Shown one piece after another: positions 1 to 9,207 of a stretch of 64,000 nucleotides of DNA (its first letter is position 1; every line of letters begins with the position of its first letter). The position numbers and the translations under genes are program-made. The stretch is from CBDANW01 sp965197825 (GTDB lineage: Bacteria; Acidobacteriota; Vicinamibacteria; Marinacidobacterales; DATDRI01), in NCBI GenBank assembly GCA_965197825.1, contig CBDANW010000002.1, forward strand, positions 1,612,001 through 1,676,000. Direction: 5' to 3'. The notes under the pieces are model-generated. The model did no database searches, was not told where the DNA came from, and saw only the letters and a list, made by a program, of their open reading frames with translations.

Positions 1-3000
1 TACGCTGAGTTCAAATCCATGTCCTTCCCGAAGCCGTCGGCATAGATCAAGAACGTTCGCTTCCACCCGACGGGCAACTCCGGAAGCCGCTCCGCACGGA
101 AGGACAACGCGATCTCATCGCCATGTTTGGTGATGACGTAGCGGTCGTCGATGTCTTGCACGAGCTCTCCTACGTCTCCATAACGCGTGTAGTAGCCCTC
201 GTGCTGGTCCCACACTTCAGTCGGCGAGATCCGAGAGTAGTCGTATAGGTTGGGAGCGCGTCCGTCCGGCGTAACGGAAGCGGGGTAGCCGCGAAATCCG
301 AGCTCGGCGCGATCCGGCGAGAGCTCGGTGACTCTCGGGGCCGCTTCGGGATCGACCGTCGCCACGAGGATCTGGTCCCAGTAAATTCTTTGGCTGGTCG
401 TGATCCGAACGCGCCGATGCCGCGGGCCGACGACGCCGTCCAGATCGACGAGCATCGTCTTCGGTAGGCCGGCTGGAAAACCCATGTGCTCGATGGCCAT
501 CTGGAAGTTGCCGTCCTCGTCCTCCACTTCGAGATAAGGAATGATGGTGTGCACGCCGGCCTGCCAGGCGGCCCGGTTCGAGCTGGAATCGCTGTAGTGG
601 ATCCAGCCGTAGAGGAGCAACACGACGCGTTCGTCGACACCGATCTCGCCGAGATCGAGCGTCAAGGAATGAGGCTCGGCGTATCCCTTGAACGGTAGCA
701 GCCGCGGCTCACCGGGATAACGACGGTCCTTCTCTGCAATCGACTTCGTCACGTCCTCGCCTCGATCGTTCACCGCCGCGACCGGTGGACGGAGATCGCG
801 CACCGCGTAGAGACGCGCCTCCGGATAAGGAGGTCCGGGCATGAGCCTCTCGTTGGGAAAAACCTCGACCTCGGCGGGATGATCCACCGCCACCAACGAG
901 GCCTTGTCGAACCCCAGCACCTCTTCGAGCTGATTCACCCAACGCACCTCGTACGCGCCATCTCGAGGGACGGGCTCGAATTGCTCCAGCTTCACGTACT
1001 CGTCGGTGTCGGGGTAGTTGTACGTTCCGGGCGCCAGGAGGTAGCCCACCGCGCTCCCCCCGAGAAAATCGGTGACGAAGCGCATTTCCCTACCATCCCA
1101 TGTATAGAGGATGGGACACGAGGTTCCTTTGCGATCCAACTCCTCGAAGCTCACGCGGCCACCACTGCAGACGGCCATCTCGATCTGTTTGACGCCGCCC
1201 GGCCAGAGAAAGCGAATGTAGTCGGCCGACTGTTGCGTCCCCAGGCCGAAATGAAGCGGCAAATCGTTTTGCGACAGATAGCCCGAGCTCGAACGTACTT
1301 CCCTTCGTAGTCGCGCAGCGCCCGCCTTCACTTCTATTTTCGTCCCCAGACCATCCCGATTGCTCCGCACACCGCGTGCCAGGACGTCGATCCAACCCTG
1401 GGCGTTTCCGCCTTCGTTCCGAAAGAAAAGCAGTCGACCACGATCCGTCCCTACCACTGCGTCGAGATCCCCGTCGCCGTCGATGTCCCCGACGGCCAGC
1501 GCGCGGCCCGCACCGGTATCTTCTACCGAAGCCGCCAAGACACCGGCCCGTCGGAATCCTTCCGCGGAGCTTTCGTAGAACGCGGCGACTGTGCCCGGCT
1601 CGTTCACGACCAACAGCAGATCCAGATCGGTGTCGTTATTGGCATCGAGGAACGTCGTTCCGAAACGGGCGCCGGGAACGCCGGCGGCGAGAAGGCCCGG
1701 AGACACGACGTCGGGTCGAAGTCCCGTAGCAGTGGGCCCGCGCAGCAGCAAGTTCAATGTTGCGCCCTCGGCGGTCAAGAAGAGATCGAGGTTCCCGTCA
1801 CGGTCGAAGTCCGCCGCATCCGCTCCACGGAATCGACCCGACGCCTCGATGCCCCAATCCAGAGAGCTTTCGGTAAAGGTTCCGACACGGTCGTTCGAAA
1901 AAACCTGTAGCGGCTCTCCGTCGTTGACCACAACGAAGTCGATGTCGCGATCGTCATCCAAATCCGAGAACACGGCGCCCAGGCTTCTAGAGGCCCCGGC
2001 GGTCAAGCTCTCCTCTCCGGTCTCGGTGAACGTGCCGTCACGGTTGTTGCGATAGAGGCGGTTGGGAGCTCCTGCGAGATCGTGTGGGACACGGAGCGTC
2101 TCTCCGTCATGAGTGGCTTCCGGATCGACGTAGTTGGAAACGTAAATATCGAGGTCGCCATCGTGATCCACGTCGGCGAAGGTGGCCCCGACCGAGACGT
2201 CGCCACTGCCGTCGACACCCGCCTCGGAACCCGCGGGCGAAAACCGCCCCCTTCCGTCGTTGAGGAAAAGTGCGTTCGGTCCCGATCCGACCAGGTAGAC
2301 GTCCGGATCTCCGTCACCGTCGACGTCACCGACGGTGAGACCGACGTAGGTACCGTCTTCTGCGGGTTCAGGAAGCCCCGTCGGTGCCGGGTCAAACCGG
2401 CCCTCGGTGTTGAGGAACACCGCCGTGCCGCCTCCTCGCACGAAAACAAGATCCGGGTCGTCGTCGCCGTCGAGATCGCGAAGCGCCAAACCGGAGCCCC
2501 AATGAGGCAGGAGGCGGCTCTCGACGAAATCGCGTCCGTACTCTGCGGCCGGCACGGACCGTGGCCAGGTCGGAGGTGGAGGTAACGGGGGCAGCGCGAG
2601 ACCCGCCTCCTTGCTCAGTTCGATCCACCGAACGCTCGAGGCCACGGTTTCCTCAGGCAGCGATTGCTGTAGCGGGGGAGAGAACGGCTCGATCGCTTCC
2701 GCGTACTTTCCGAGCTCGGTGTATTGGAGGCCCGCCGAAGCGGCCTCGGCCGGAAAGCTCTCCTTCAAGGATTGGAAGATCTGAAGCTCCTCCCGTCCTT
2801 CCTCGCTTCTCCCCTGTCGGATGAGAACGTTCCCCAAGCTGAAATGAGCCGATTCGTTGTTCGGCAGGAGCTCGATCGCTCGCCGAAGCGTGCTTTCCGC
2901 TTCGCCGAGGCGCCCGAGGCTGGCATAGAGCGTGCCCAGGTAGTAGAGCGTCATGGAGTCCGCGGGATCGCGAGCGGCAACCTCCTCGAACGCGAGCGCC

Positions 3001-3365
3001 GCTTCTTCGGTGTCTCCGATTAGTTTGAAGATGAGACCGAGATTGTAGTGAACGTGAATGTCGTTGGGATCGAGAGCCTTGGCTCTTTCGAAAACCTCCC
3101 GTGCTCGATCGAAATCGCGTTCGTTGAAGTAGGCGATGCCGAGATTCACCAGGCCGGGAACGGAATCCGGTTCGAGCTCGATGACCGCCTCGAACTCAGC
3201 TGCGGCCTCGGTGAACCGGAATTGCTCCAGGAGGGCCACTCCTCGATTCGCATGTCCTCGCGCCTCGGCCAACGCCTCTTGATGGGGAGACGAGCTTTTC
3301 GATTGGAACCCCAACAGCAAGGCAACCCCGAAACAGATGCTGACGACTCGATTCGTTCTCGTCAT
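1..3365 (-). CDS. Secreted TPR / FG-GAP (VCBS) / ASPIC-UnbV protein, CRTAC1-type, 3' end outside the window
   Basis: The frame is open from an ATG at 3365 to the window edge, at least 1,121 codons. A short hydrophobic N-terminus (about residues 6-20) looks like a signal peptide. TPR repeats follow at about residues 40-260. Repeated calcium-loop motifs of the DxDGDGDxD type (for example DLDGDDDPD and DVDGDGDPD) then run from about 280 to 640 and mark FG-GAP/VCBS propeller blades. An ASPIC/UnbV domain lies near 660-735, with the motifs NRDGLGTKIEV, SSSGYLSQND and LHFGLG. The remaining 400 residues are a C-terminal extension that usually accompanies this architecture and whose function I cannot state. 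Such proteins are common as large exported families in Acidobacteriota and Planctomycetota. The gene diverges from the ABC-F gene, and its -10 box is 8 bases before the ATG, so its mRNA may be leaderless. Confidence 0.85.
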   Translation of the reverse strand, partial: MTRTNRVVSICFGVALLLGFQSKSSSPHQEALAEARGHANRGVALLEQFRFTEAAAEFEAVIELEPDSVPGLVNLGIAYFNERDFDRAREVFERAKALDPNDIHVHYNLGLIFKLIGDTEEAALAFEEVAARDPADSMTLYYLGTLYASLGRLGEAESTLRRAIELLPNNESAHFSLGNVLIRQGRSEEGREELQIFQSLKESFPAEAASAGLQYTELGKYAEAIEPFSPPLQQSLPEETVASSVRWIELSKEAGLALPPLPPPPTWPRSVPAAEYGRDFVESRLLPHWGSGLALRDLDGDDDPDLVFVRGGGTAVFLNTEGRFDPAPTGLPEPAEDGTYVGLTVGDVDGDGDPDVYLVGSGPNALFLNDGRGRFSPAGSEAGVDGSGDVSVGATFADVDHDGDLDIYVSNYVDPEATHDGETLRVPHDLAGAPNRLYRNNRDGTFTETGEESLTAGASRSLGAVFSDLDDDRDIDFVVVNDGEPLQVFSNDRVGTFTESSLDWGIEASGRFRGADAADFDRDGNLDLFLTAEGATLNLLLRGPTATGLRPDVVSPGLLAAGVPGARFGTTFLDANNDTDLDLLLVVNEPGTVAAFYESSAEGFRRAGVLAASVEDTGAGRALAVGDIDGDGDLDAVVGTDRGRLLFFRNEGGNAQGWIDVLARGVRSNRDGLGTKIEVKAGAARLRREVRSSSGYLSQNDLPLHFGLGTQQSADYIRFLWPGGVKQIEMAVCSGGRVSFEELDRKGTSCPILYTWDGREMRFVTDFLGGSAVGYLLAPGTYNYPDTDEYVKLEQFEPVPRDGAYEVRWVNQLEEVLGFDKASLVAVDHPAEVEVFPNERLMPGPPYPEARLYAVRDLRPPVAAVNDRGEDVTKSIAEKDRRYPGEPRLLPFKGYAEPHSLTLDLGEIGVDERVVLLLYGWIHYSDSSSNRAAWQAGVHTIIPYLEVEDEDGNFQMAIEHMGFPAGLPKTMLVDLDGVVGPRHRRVRITTSQRIYWDQILVATVDPEAAPRVTELSPDRAELGFRGYPASVTPDGRAPNLYDYSRISPTEVWDQHEGYYTRYGDVGELVQDIDDRYVITKHGDEIALSFRAERLPELPVGWKRTFLIYADGFGKDMDLNSA

Positions 3366-3373
3366 GACGCCCA

Positions 3374-3403
3374 ATTATGAGCACGCTCTCCAAAGGGTGT
3401 CAA
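3374..3403 (-). promoter_or_regulatory. Sigma-70-type promoter for the TPR/FG-GAP gene
   Basis: On the minus strand TTGACA (3398-3403) and CATAAT (3374-3379) are separated by 18 bases. The -10 box ends 8 bases before the ATG at 3365, which places the expected transcription start within a base or two of the start codon. The -35 overlaps the -35 of the opposite promoter. Confidence 0.6.
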
Positions 3404-3424
3404 CGTCTCGGCGCATGCTATAAT
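3397..3424 (+). promoter_or_regulatory. Promoter for the ABC-F gene, overlapping the divergent promoter
   Basis: A perfect TATAAT at 3419-3424 is preceded at 16 bases by GTGTCA (3397-3402). The same bases form the -35 box of the minus-strand promoter, so the two directions probably compete for polymerase. Confidence 0.55.
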
Positions 3425-3432
3425 TTTCTTGC

Positions 3433-3468
3433 CCCGGCTCATCCGACTCTCGGCGAGCCGGGCTTTTT
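3433..3468 (+). terminator. Hairpin plus T-run in the 5' leader of the ABC-F gene (possible attenuator)
   Basis: CCCGGCTC (3433-3440) pairs perfectly with GAGCCGGG (3455-3462) across a 14-base loop and is followed by CTTTTTCTT. It lies after the TATAAT box and before the ATG at 3480, so it can only act on the ABC-F transcript. No leader peptide is evident in the roughly 50-base leader. Confidence 0.5.
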
Positions 3469-3479
3469 CTTGAAGGTCC

Positions 3480-5435
3480 ATGCAACAAGTTCAAAAGCTC
3501 AGCAAAGCCTTCGCCGGCCAGGTTCTTTTCGAGAACGTGACCTGGAATGTATCCGCGGGCGATCGCGTGGGTCTCACCGGGCCCAATGGTTCGGGAAAAA
3601 CCACGCTCCTCCGCATGTTGGCGGGGACGGAGACCCCCGATGCGGGAAAAGTCACTGCGCCGCGAGGCACTCGAGTCGGCTTTCTGCCCCAGGACGGGCT
3701 GCACCACCAGGGACTGACGCTCAGAGAAGAGGCGACGTCGGTCTTCGCCGACGTCCTGGCTCTACACGACGAGCAGCGAGAGCTGGAAGAAGCGATGAGT
3801 CGTTTCGAGCCGACGCGCGCGGACCATCAGAACCTGCTCAAACGTTACGGGGAATGCCAGGAAGAGTGGGATCGCCAGGAAGGGTTCAGTATCGAGGCGC
3901 GCGTGGAAGAGGTGCTCCGCGGGCTCGGCTTCCAGGAAGAAGAGCTCGACGCGCCGACCGAGACCTTCAGCGGCGGGTGGCAGATGCGCATCGCTCTCGC
4001 CAAGCTCCTCCTCTCCCGCCCGGATACCCTTCTGCTCGACGAGCCAACCAATCATCTCGATCTGGAAGCACGGAACTGGCTCGAGGTCTTCTTGGCCACC
4101 TATTCCCACGCGGTCGTCCTCGTTTCCCACGATCGCTTTTTTCTTGATCAAGTGGTGACGCGCATCACCGAGATCGACCGGCGACAGTTGAGGGACTACC
4201 CAGGCAGCTATTCCAGGTACCTGGACGTCCGAGAAAAGGAGATCGCGGAGCTCCGGGCCCGAGCTCGGCGTCAACAGGACGAGATCGAGCGCATCCAGAG
4301 GTTCATCGACCGCTTCCGCTACCAGGCAACCAAGGCCGCCCAGGTACAGAGTCGCGTCAAGATGTTGGAAAAGATGGTACGCATCGAGGTGCCTCCGGAA
4401 AGAAAGATCTTGAAGCTACGCCTGCCGCAACCCGCGAGAAGCGGCCGCGTCGTTTTGAAGCTCGAAAAAGTCGTCAAACGCTACGGGAAAAAGGAAGTCT
4501 TCGGAGGCGTCGACCTCCTGATCGAGCGTGGAGACAAATTGGCCCTGGTGGGCCCCAACGGGACCGGAAAATCCACCATGATGCGGCTCCTGGCGGGCGT
4601 CGAGCCGCCGGATGCCGGGGCGGTCGAGCCCGGCCACAACGTGAGCCGTGGTTATTTCAGTCAGGACCGGGCCTTCGATCTAGACGAAGACAAAACAGTT
4701 CTGACGAACCTCATCGAAGCCGCTCCCGTCGACCTGGTGCCCCGAGTTCGAAATATCCTGGGGGCGTTTCTCTTCCGCGACGATGACGTCGAAAAGAAGG
4801 TCAAAGTGCTTTCCGGTGGAGAGAAGAGTCGCCTCGCTCTCGCTAAAATGCTGTTGCACCCCGCCAACCTGCTGCTTCTCGACGAGCCCACCAATCACCT
4901 GGATCTTGATTCCAAAGAGGTGTTGCTCGAAGCCCTCAAGGACTTCCGCGGCACGCTTATCTTCGTTTCCCACGATCGGTACTTCATCGACGAGCTGGCT
5001 ACTAAGCTGGCGGAAATCGGCGAGGGTACCGTGCGACTTCATTGGGGGAACTACGAAGATTTCGTCCGTGTCCAGACCCCCCAACTTCTAGCGGATGCTA
5101 GCCCGCCCGACTCAAAGCCCGACTCAAGCAACGACGCTCGCGTCGAACCGAGAAAACCAGCTTCGCCTGCCCGATCTCAGCGGCGCAACGGACGATCCAA
5201 CCGTGGGCGGGAGCTTAGAGAGAAGGTCCAACGACTCGAAGAGAACATCGGCGAAATGGAGATCGCGGTGTCGAGCCTCGAGGGTCGCATGGCCGTGCCT
5301 GGTTTCTATGACGACCCCACCGCGTCGGCGGAAGTCGTGGCCACGCACGAGAACCTCAAGGACCAGCTCGATCGTCTCTATCAGGAGTGGGAATCTCTCA
5401 AGGCGACGAAACCCGAAAAGGAGCGCTCAACCTAG
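3480..5435 (+). CDS. ABC-F family ATPase with C-terminal coiled coil
   Basis: The 651-residue protein has two ABC ATPase domains and no membrane segment, the hallmark of ABC-F ribosome-associated or antibiotic-protection proteins. The first domain has Walker A GPNGSGKTT (34-42), signature FSGGWQ (about 163) and Walker B LLLDEPTNHLDL (about 182). The second has GPNGTGKST (about 358), LSGGEKSRL (about 444) and LLLDEPTNHLDLD (about 465). The linker between them is charged and helical. A low-complexity hinge near 545-575 leads to a C-terminal coiled coil resembling that of Uup/YheS-type members. The role is translation-related, but the exact subfamily cannot be set by eye. The start has GAAGG only a few bases upstream. 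It ends in a 4-base tail-to-tail overlap with rnhA. Confidence 0.9.
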   Translation: MQQVQKLSKAFAGQVLFENVTWNVSAGDRVGLTGPNGSGKTTLLRMLAGTETPDAGKVTAPRGTRVGFLPQDGLHHQGLTLREEATSVFADVLALHDEQRELEEAMSRFEPTRADHQNLLKRYGECQEEWDRQEGFSIEARVEEVLRGLGFQEEELDAPTETFSGGWQMRIALAKLLLSRPDTLLLDEPTNHLDLEARNWLEVFLATYSHAVVLVSHDRFFLDQVVTRITEIDRRQLRDYPGSYSRYLDVREKEIAELRARARRQQDEIERIQRFIDRFRYQATKAAQVQSRVKMLEKMVRIEVPPERKILKLRLPQPARSGRVVLKLEKVVKRYGKKEVFGGVDLLIERGDKLALVGPNGTGKSTMMRLLAGVEPPDAGAVEPGHNVSRGYFSQDRAFDLDEDKTVLTNLIEAAPVDLVPRVRNILGAFLFRDDDVEKKVKVLSGGEKSRLALAKMLLHPANLLLLDEPTNHLDLDSKEVLLEALKDFRGTLIFVSHDRYFIDELATKLAEIGEGTVRLHWGNYEDFVRVQTPQLLADASPPDSKPDSSNDARVEPRKPASPARSQRRNGRSNRGRELREKVQRLEENIGEMEIAVSSLEGRMAVPGFYDDPTASAEVVATHENLKDQLDRLYQEWESLKATKPEKERST

Positions 5436-5869
5436 TGTCCGATGGCTTCCCTCGCCAGGGCATCCGCGCGCTCGTTCTCGGGATGGCCGTCGTGGCCACG
5501 GATCCACTCCCAGCTGAGCTCGTGCCTTTGGGAGTGTGCAAGGAGCTCTTGCCAGAGATCGCGGTTCTTGACGGCCCCGCCGCTCTTGGTCTTCCAACCC
5601 TTCCGCTGCCAGCCGTGAATCCAACGGGTCATGCCCAGAGCGACATACTGGGAATCGGTGACCACATGCACCCGGGAAGGCCCGGTCAGCGAATCCAGCG
5701 CGCGGATGACCGCCATCATCTCCATCCGATTGTTGGTGGTCCGCTCCTCCCCACCGCTGATCTCACGGCGTTCGTCGTTCTCATCGATGATGGCGGCCCA
5801 GCCCCCGGGTCCGGGGTTCCCGGAGCACGCGCCATCGGTGACGATTCGGACCTCTCTTTTACCGGACAT
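5432..5869 (-). CDS. rnhA: Ribonuclease HI
   Basis: This 145-residue protein degrades the RNA strand of RNA-DNA hybrids. The family motif TDGACSGNPGPGGW begins at residue 11, and the expected acidic residues are visible: D12, E50 in NNRMEMMAV and D72 in TDSQYV. The basic handle region with WIHGWQRKGW and the C-terminal WIRGHDGHPENERAD complete the fold. I chose the ATG at 5869 because it begins just before the conserved core. An upstream in-frame TTG would add 12 residues. A TATCAT box lies at 5906-5911. The 3' end overlaps the convergent ABC-F gene by 4 bases. Confidence 0.93.
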   Translation of the reverse strand: MSGKREVRIVTDGACSGNPGPGGWAAIIDENDERREISGGEERTTNNRMEMMAVIRALDSLTGPSRVHVVTDSQYVALGMTRWIHGWQRKGWKTKSGGAVKNRDLWQELLAHSQRHELSWEWIRGHDGHPENERADALAREAIGH

Positions 5870-6178
5870 GATGGGTTGGAAGGGCCCTCCGGACCCGTCC
5901 CGCAATGATACCGGACCAACGCCCTGCTTTTGAAGTTTTGAAGGTTTACCGACGAAGTTAGGAAAAGAAGGGAGAGTGTAGGGAGCCGAAGGGGAAGGCC
6001 GGTATCCGTGAGGGGTTCCTATGACCGGATCCGGGTGCCGATTTTCGCTTCAAACCTCCGGCTCCCTAGGTTGGGTAAAGGCAAGGCGTGTGCCAATCGG
6101 CTCCGATTCCGTAAGTCGCTGTGGAAAAAGACTCTGGGTGGATCGGGCGTTTCTGGATCTCGCCCAGCTGGGCAAGAA
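5870..6178. other. Intergenic stretch without a recognisable gene
   Basis: About 309 bases lie between the start of rnhA and the stop of the next minus-strand gene. I see no convincing ORF, tRNA or strong terminator here. Confidence 0.4.
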
Positions 6179-8743
6179 TTACATAGCAGAAAGGACTACA
6201 AAGCACCCTAGACGGCGGGGATCGTCTCCCGTCCCCTCCTCTTGGGGGACGAAGCTTCCCCGCGAGCGAACCGTCAGCTCGTAGATCCACTGCCGTCCCG
6301 AGGGCCACTCGAACTCATACGGACGTCGCAGCGGGAGGTCGAGCACCTCGCGACCGGAAGGCACCAATTCCCGCCCCAACGGCTCAGCGCCACGTTGGAC
6401 GATCTGCACCTGGTTTGCCGCCGGCGTGTTGGTCAGGGCGACTCGTAGCTGCGGGATCTCTTCGGCGCTCCGGATGAAGAAACGCGCCTCGCCTCCTCCC
6501 GGAACCCACACGCCGCGTCCTTCAAACTCGTAAGCACCCTCCGCCCAGAGTCGCGCCGACCCGGCGGCTCGACGCAGCGGATGGGTGTCGTTGTAGGCGG
6601 GGCCAGTGCGCGTCGTCGCATTCGAGGGCACGCGCTCCAGCAGGCCTCCCATCACCAGAAACAAACCGACCACGGCGGCGGCGCCAAGGAGCGCCCGGGA
6701 CGGATAGACCGCTGCTTCATGCTCTCTCAGCAGCGATTCTTGCTCCACACGCGGCGTGAGCAGATACAACACCAGCACAACTGCCACCGCCATAGCGCCT
6801 AGCTGGTAATAGTGGGCGGGTCCTTCACTCAAGAAGCTCGGCAAGTACTGCAGGGGGTCGCTGTACCGCGTACGCTCGAGGAGCATCCTGGTGACGTGAC
6901 TGGCCACGAGATCTTTCTGAAAGGCGATCGAAAACGACAGCGTGGCCGCAAAGAACGCCCAGGTGGCTCCCGCCAGCACCCCGTCATACGCGCTTCTCCG
7001 AACCACGAAGACCAACGGCAGAGCCGCAAGAGGAGCGACGCTCAAGATGTACCGCGCGACTGAGCTCACTGCGCCCGGCCAGTGGGGGAACGACGCGATG
7101 ACGAACACGTAGGACAAGACGACCGCCAAGAGATACGAACGAATCTCCCGGTGGCGAAAAGCCAATCGACCCAAACCGACGAGCGCCAGCACGTAGAGAG
7201 GGGCATAGATGAAGAGCCCGTTCTCTGCGTCGAGAAAGAGACCCAAGAAGCCCGAGAGCACATTCCCGGGCTCGAAGGCGGTTCGTCCCGCCGCGCGAAA
7301 GGTGGCATCGGGAAGAATGCTTCCGGTGAGCGCGTGGTTGTAGACCGTGAGGGAGATCGCGGAGATGGCGAGGGGTCCACCGAATAGGAAGAGCCGCGCG
7401 AGGCGGTCGGACCGACTCGGAGCGGAGCCGATGACGCGCCAGGCGGCAATCATTGCCATCAACGCCGCGGTCACCGCGTATTTCTGATGCAGCCAGGGCA
7501 GCGCGGCAAGAGCGATCGCTCCGGCGAGCAGTCCCCCTCCACTCGGCGCGGGATCGATGAAGAGCTTTCGGAAGGCGTAAAGCAGAAAGAGCGCGGCGGG
7601 TAGCTCCGGATAAACCTGGTACGTATACGGAAGCAGCGGTGGGGAGATGGCAAGCGCGAACGCGGTGATCGCCGCCGCGCCCCAACCGACCTCCACCTCG
7701 CGGGCGGACCGAAATATCTCTAAGACGAGCAAGGCTCCAATGAGGTTCCAGAACAGAATGGCCGCAACCTGGCGATCCCATCCCAACCATCGATTCAACG
7801 CTCGATCGGTCAAATAGGCGGGCACGAGCAAGAGCCCGGGTCCGGGGGCGTTGATGTAATAGATCCCACCGTTCGGGCTGCGGAACATCGACCGGTTGGC
7901 ACGGGTGGCGACGACGTCTCCGACGTACACGCGTCCACGACTCGCGGAGTTGGCGAACGCGCCCGCCAGCTCGGAAGATTCATCCATCCATCCGCTCGCT
8001 GTCTGCGGCAGGATCGACACAAAGTGCGTGAGCCTCGCTTGCTCGGCCGCCCCCTCCGCCTTCGCAATATCCAAGCTTCCCGACGCCGAGAACGCCGCCG
8101 CCATGCGGAGATACTTGAACATGTTGCCTTGTCCCTCGCCATCCTGCCACAACCAGGTGGGGGTCGCGAAGGCGAAGGTCGCAAGCGCCACGATCAGGAT
8201 CGCCGTTTCGCCGACGCGGTACCCGGGCCATCGCGCCGGAGCAAAGGAATCGAAACCGAGGCTGAAATCAATCATGTGGTGGATAGTCACGATGAGCGAG
8301 ATGCCGAACAAACCCCAGGCGAGGAGGGGTGCGAAAGATCCCTCGTAGGCCAAGGTGAGCACCAGGTTCAAGCCATAGGGAAACTGTGGCGAGAGGACGA
8401 GAGAAAAACACGCCAGGAGCGTGAGGCCGACTGGAAGCAACAGCGGGACCATGGAGCGGCAGACTCGCCTGAGAAGCTCTTCCAGTGGATGGTCCGAGAG
8501 CCAGAAGAGCAAGAGCGACACCGCCAGCCACAAGGAGAGTCCAAATCCCACCATCGTCAGGATCTCACCGGCTGCTTCCCCGAGACGCAGGTTGCGCGCC
8601 ATCGCCGAAAGAAAGGACTGACCGGTTTCTTGCCGAAGAAATACGCGTACGAACGCGTCGACGTGTCGGGAGAGGCCGAGGGCGACGAAGATGCCCGCCG
8701 CGCCGAGGGTCGTTCGAAAATACGGGATTAGCTTGGCGATCAT
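6179..8743 (-). CDS. Large polytopic membrane protein, possible lipid-linked sugar transferase
   Basis: About 854 residues with many hydrophobic segments throughout and a C-terminal, probably extracytoplasmic, domain of about 100 residues. An extracytoplasmic loop containing SPNGGIYYINAPGPG resembles loops of GT39/GT-C-like enzymes, but I see no decisive catalytic signature. The next minus-strand gene upstream is a clearer GT39-like protein, so both may act on the same polyprenyl-linked glycan. I prefer the ATG at 8743 (MIAKLIP). An in-frame ATG at 8776 would add 11 residues and overlap the YkgJ promoter on the other strand. Neither start has a good ribosome binding site. Confidence 0.7.
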   Translation of the reverse strand: MIAKLIPYFRTTLGAAGIFVALGLSRHVDAFVRVFLRQETGQSFLSAMARNLRLGEAAGEILTMVGFGLSLWLAVSLLLFWLSDHPLEELLRRVCRSMVPLLLPVGLTLLACFSLVLSPQFPYGLNLVLTLAYEGSFAPLLAWGLFGISLIVTIHHMIDFSLGFDSFAPARWPGYRVGETAILIVALATFAFATPTWLWQDGEGQGNMFKYLRMAAAFSASGSLDIAKAEGAAEQARLTHFVSILPQTASGWMDESSELAGAFANSASRGRVYVGDVVATRANRSMFRSPNGGIYYINAPGPGLLLVPAYLTDRALNRWLGWDRQVAAILFWNLIGALLVLEIFRSAREVEVGWGAAAITAFALAISPPLLPYTYQVYPELPAALFLLYAFRKLFIDPAPSGGGLLAGAIALAALPWLHQKYAVTAALMAMIAAWRVIGSAPSRSDRLARLFLFGGPLAISAISLTVYNHALTGSILPDATFRAAGRTAFEPGNVLSGFLGLFLDAENGLFIYAPLYVLALVGLGRLAFRHREIRSYLLAVVLSYVFVIASFPHWPGAVSSVARYILSVAPLAALPLVFVVRRSAYDGVLAGATWAFFAATLSFSIAFQKDLVASHVTRMLLERTRYSDPLQYLPSFLSEGPAHYYQLGAMAVAVVLVLYLLTPRVEQESLLREHEAAVYPSRALLGAAAVVGLFLVMGGLLERVPSNATTRTGPAYNDTHPLRRAAGSARLWAEGAYEFEGRGVWVPGGGEARFFIRSAEEIPQLRVALTNTPAANQVQIVQRGAEPLGRELVPSGREVLDLPLRRPYEFEWPSGRQWIYELTVRSRGSFVPQEEGTGDDPRRLGCFVVLSAM

Positions 8744-8775
8744 GTCAAAAATGTCCCGCGCAGAGGTGGAGAGCA

Positions 8776-8781
8776 TATAAT
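8776..8781 (+). promoter_or_regulatory. -10 box of the YkgJ-type gene
   Basis: TATAAT stands 15 bases before the ATG at 8797, giving an expected leader of about 8 bases and no Shine-Dalgarno sequence. No clear -35 is visible. Confidence 0.4.
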
Positions 8782-8796
8782 AATGTCACCCAACAA

Positions 8797-9207
8797 ATGG
8801 CGGAGCTGCTGTTCTACCACCGGGGCCTTCGGTTCACCTGCCAGCAGTGTCACAACTGCTGCCGGGGAGCGCAGGCGGGTGGGGTCTATCCCAGTCGCCC
8901 CGAGACGAAGCGCATCGCGCGATGGCTCAAGTTGTCGCTCCACGCCTTCCGCGATCGCTATCTGCGGCCTCTCGACGGCGCGCCAAGCCTCCGCATCCGT
9001 GGTAACGGCGACTGTGTTTTCTGGGATGGGGGTTGCACGATCTACCCCGTGCGTCCTCGCCAGTGCCGGACGTTTCCCTTCTGGCCGGAGAATCTCGAGT
9101 CGCCCGAAGCTTGGAAAGAAGCTACCGAAACCTGCCATGGAGCCGGCAGCGGCAAACTCTACCGCCTCGAAGACATCGGTTCGGTGCTCCACGGCCGAGC
9201 TACCTAA
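8797..9207 (+). CDS. YkgJ-family cysteine cluster protein
   Basis: This 136-residue protein has the family cysteine pattern: CQQCHNCC near the N-terminus, then CVFW, CTIYPVRPRQCRTFPFW and a final cysteine in TCHG. The family (formerly UPF0153) probably binds a metal or Fe-S cluster through these cysteines, and its substrate is unknown. I chose the ATG at 8797 because homologues start about 15 residues before the first cysteine. Its last 8 bases overlap the convergent GT39-like gene. Confidence 0.85.
   Translation: MAELLFYHRGLRFTCQQCHNCCRGAQAGGVYPSRPETKRIARWLKLSLHAFRDRYLRPLDGAPSLRIRGNGDCVFWDGGCTIYPVRPRQCRTFPFWPENLESPEAWKEATETCHGAGSGKLYRLEDIGSVLHGRAT

Noticed and set aside
3377..4147. A 256-codon plus-strand frame overlapping the ABC-F gene
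   Set aside because: It is out of frame with the ABC-F gene, has an arginine/proline-rich composition typical of a GC-rich shadow frame, and has no family motif.
8024..8731. A 235-codon plus-strand frame opposite the large membrane protein
   Set aside because: Highly charged antisense shadow of a hydrophobic protein, a common artefact.
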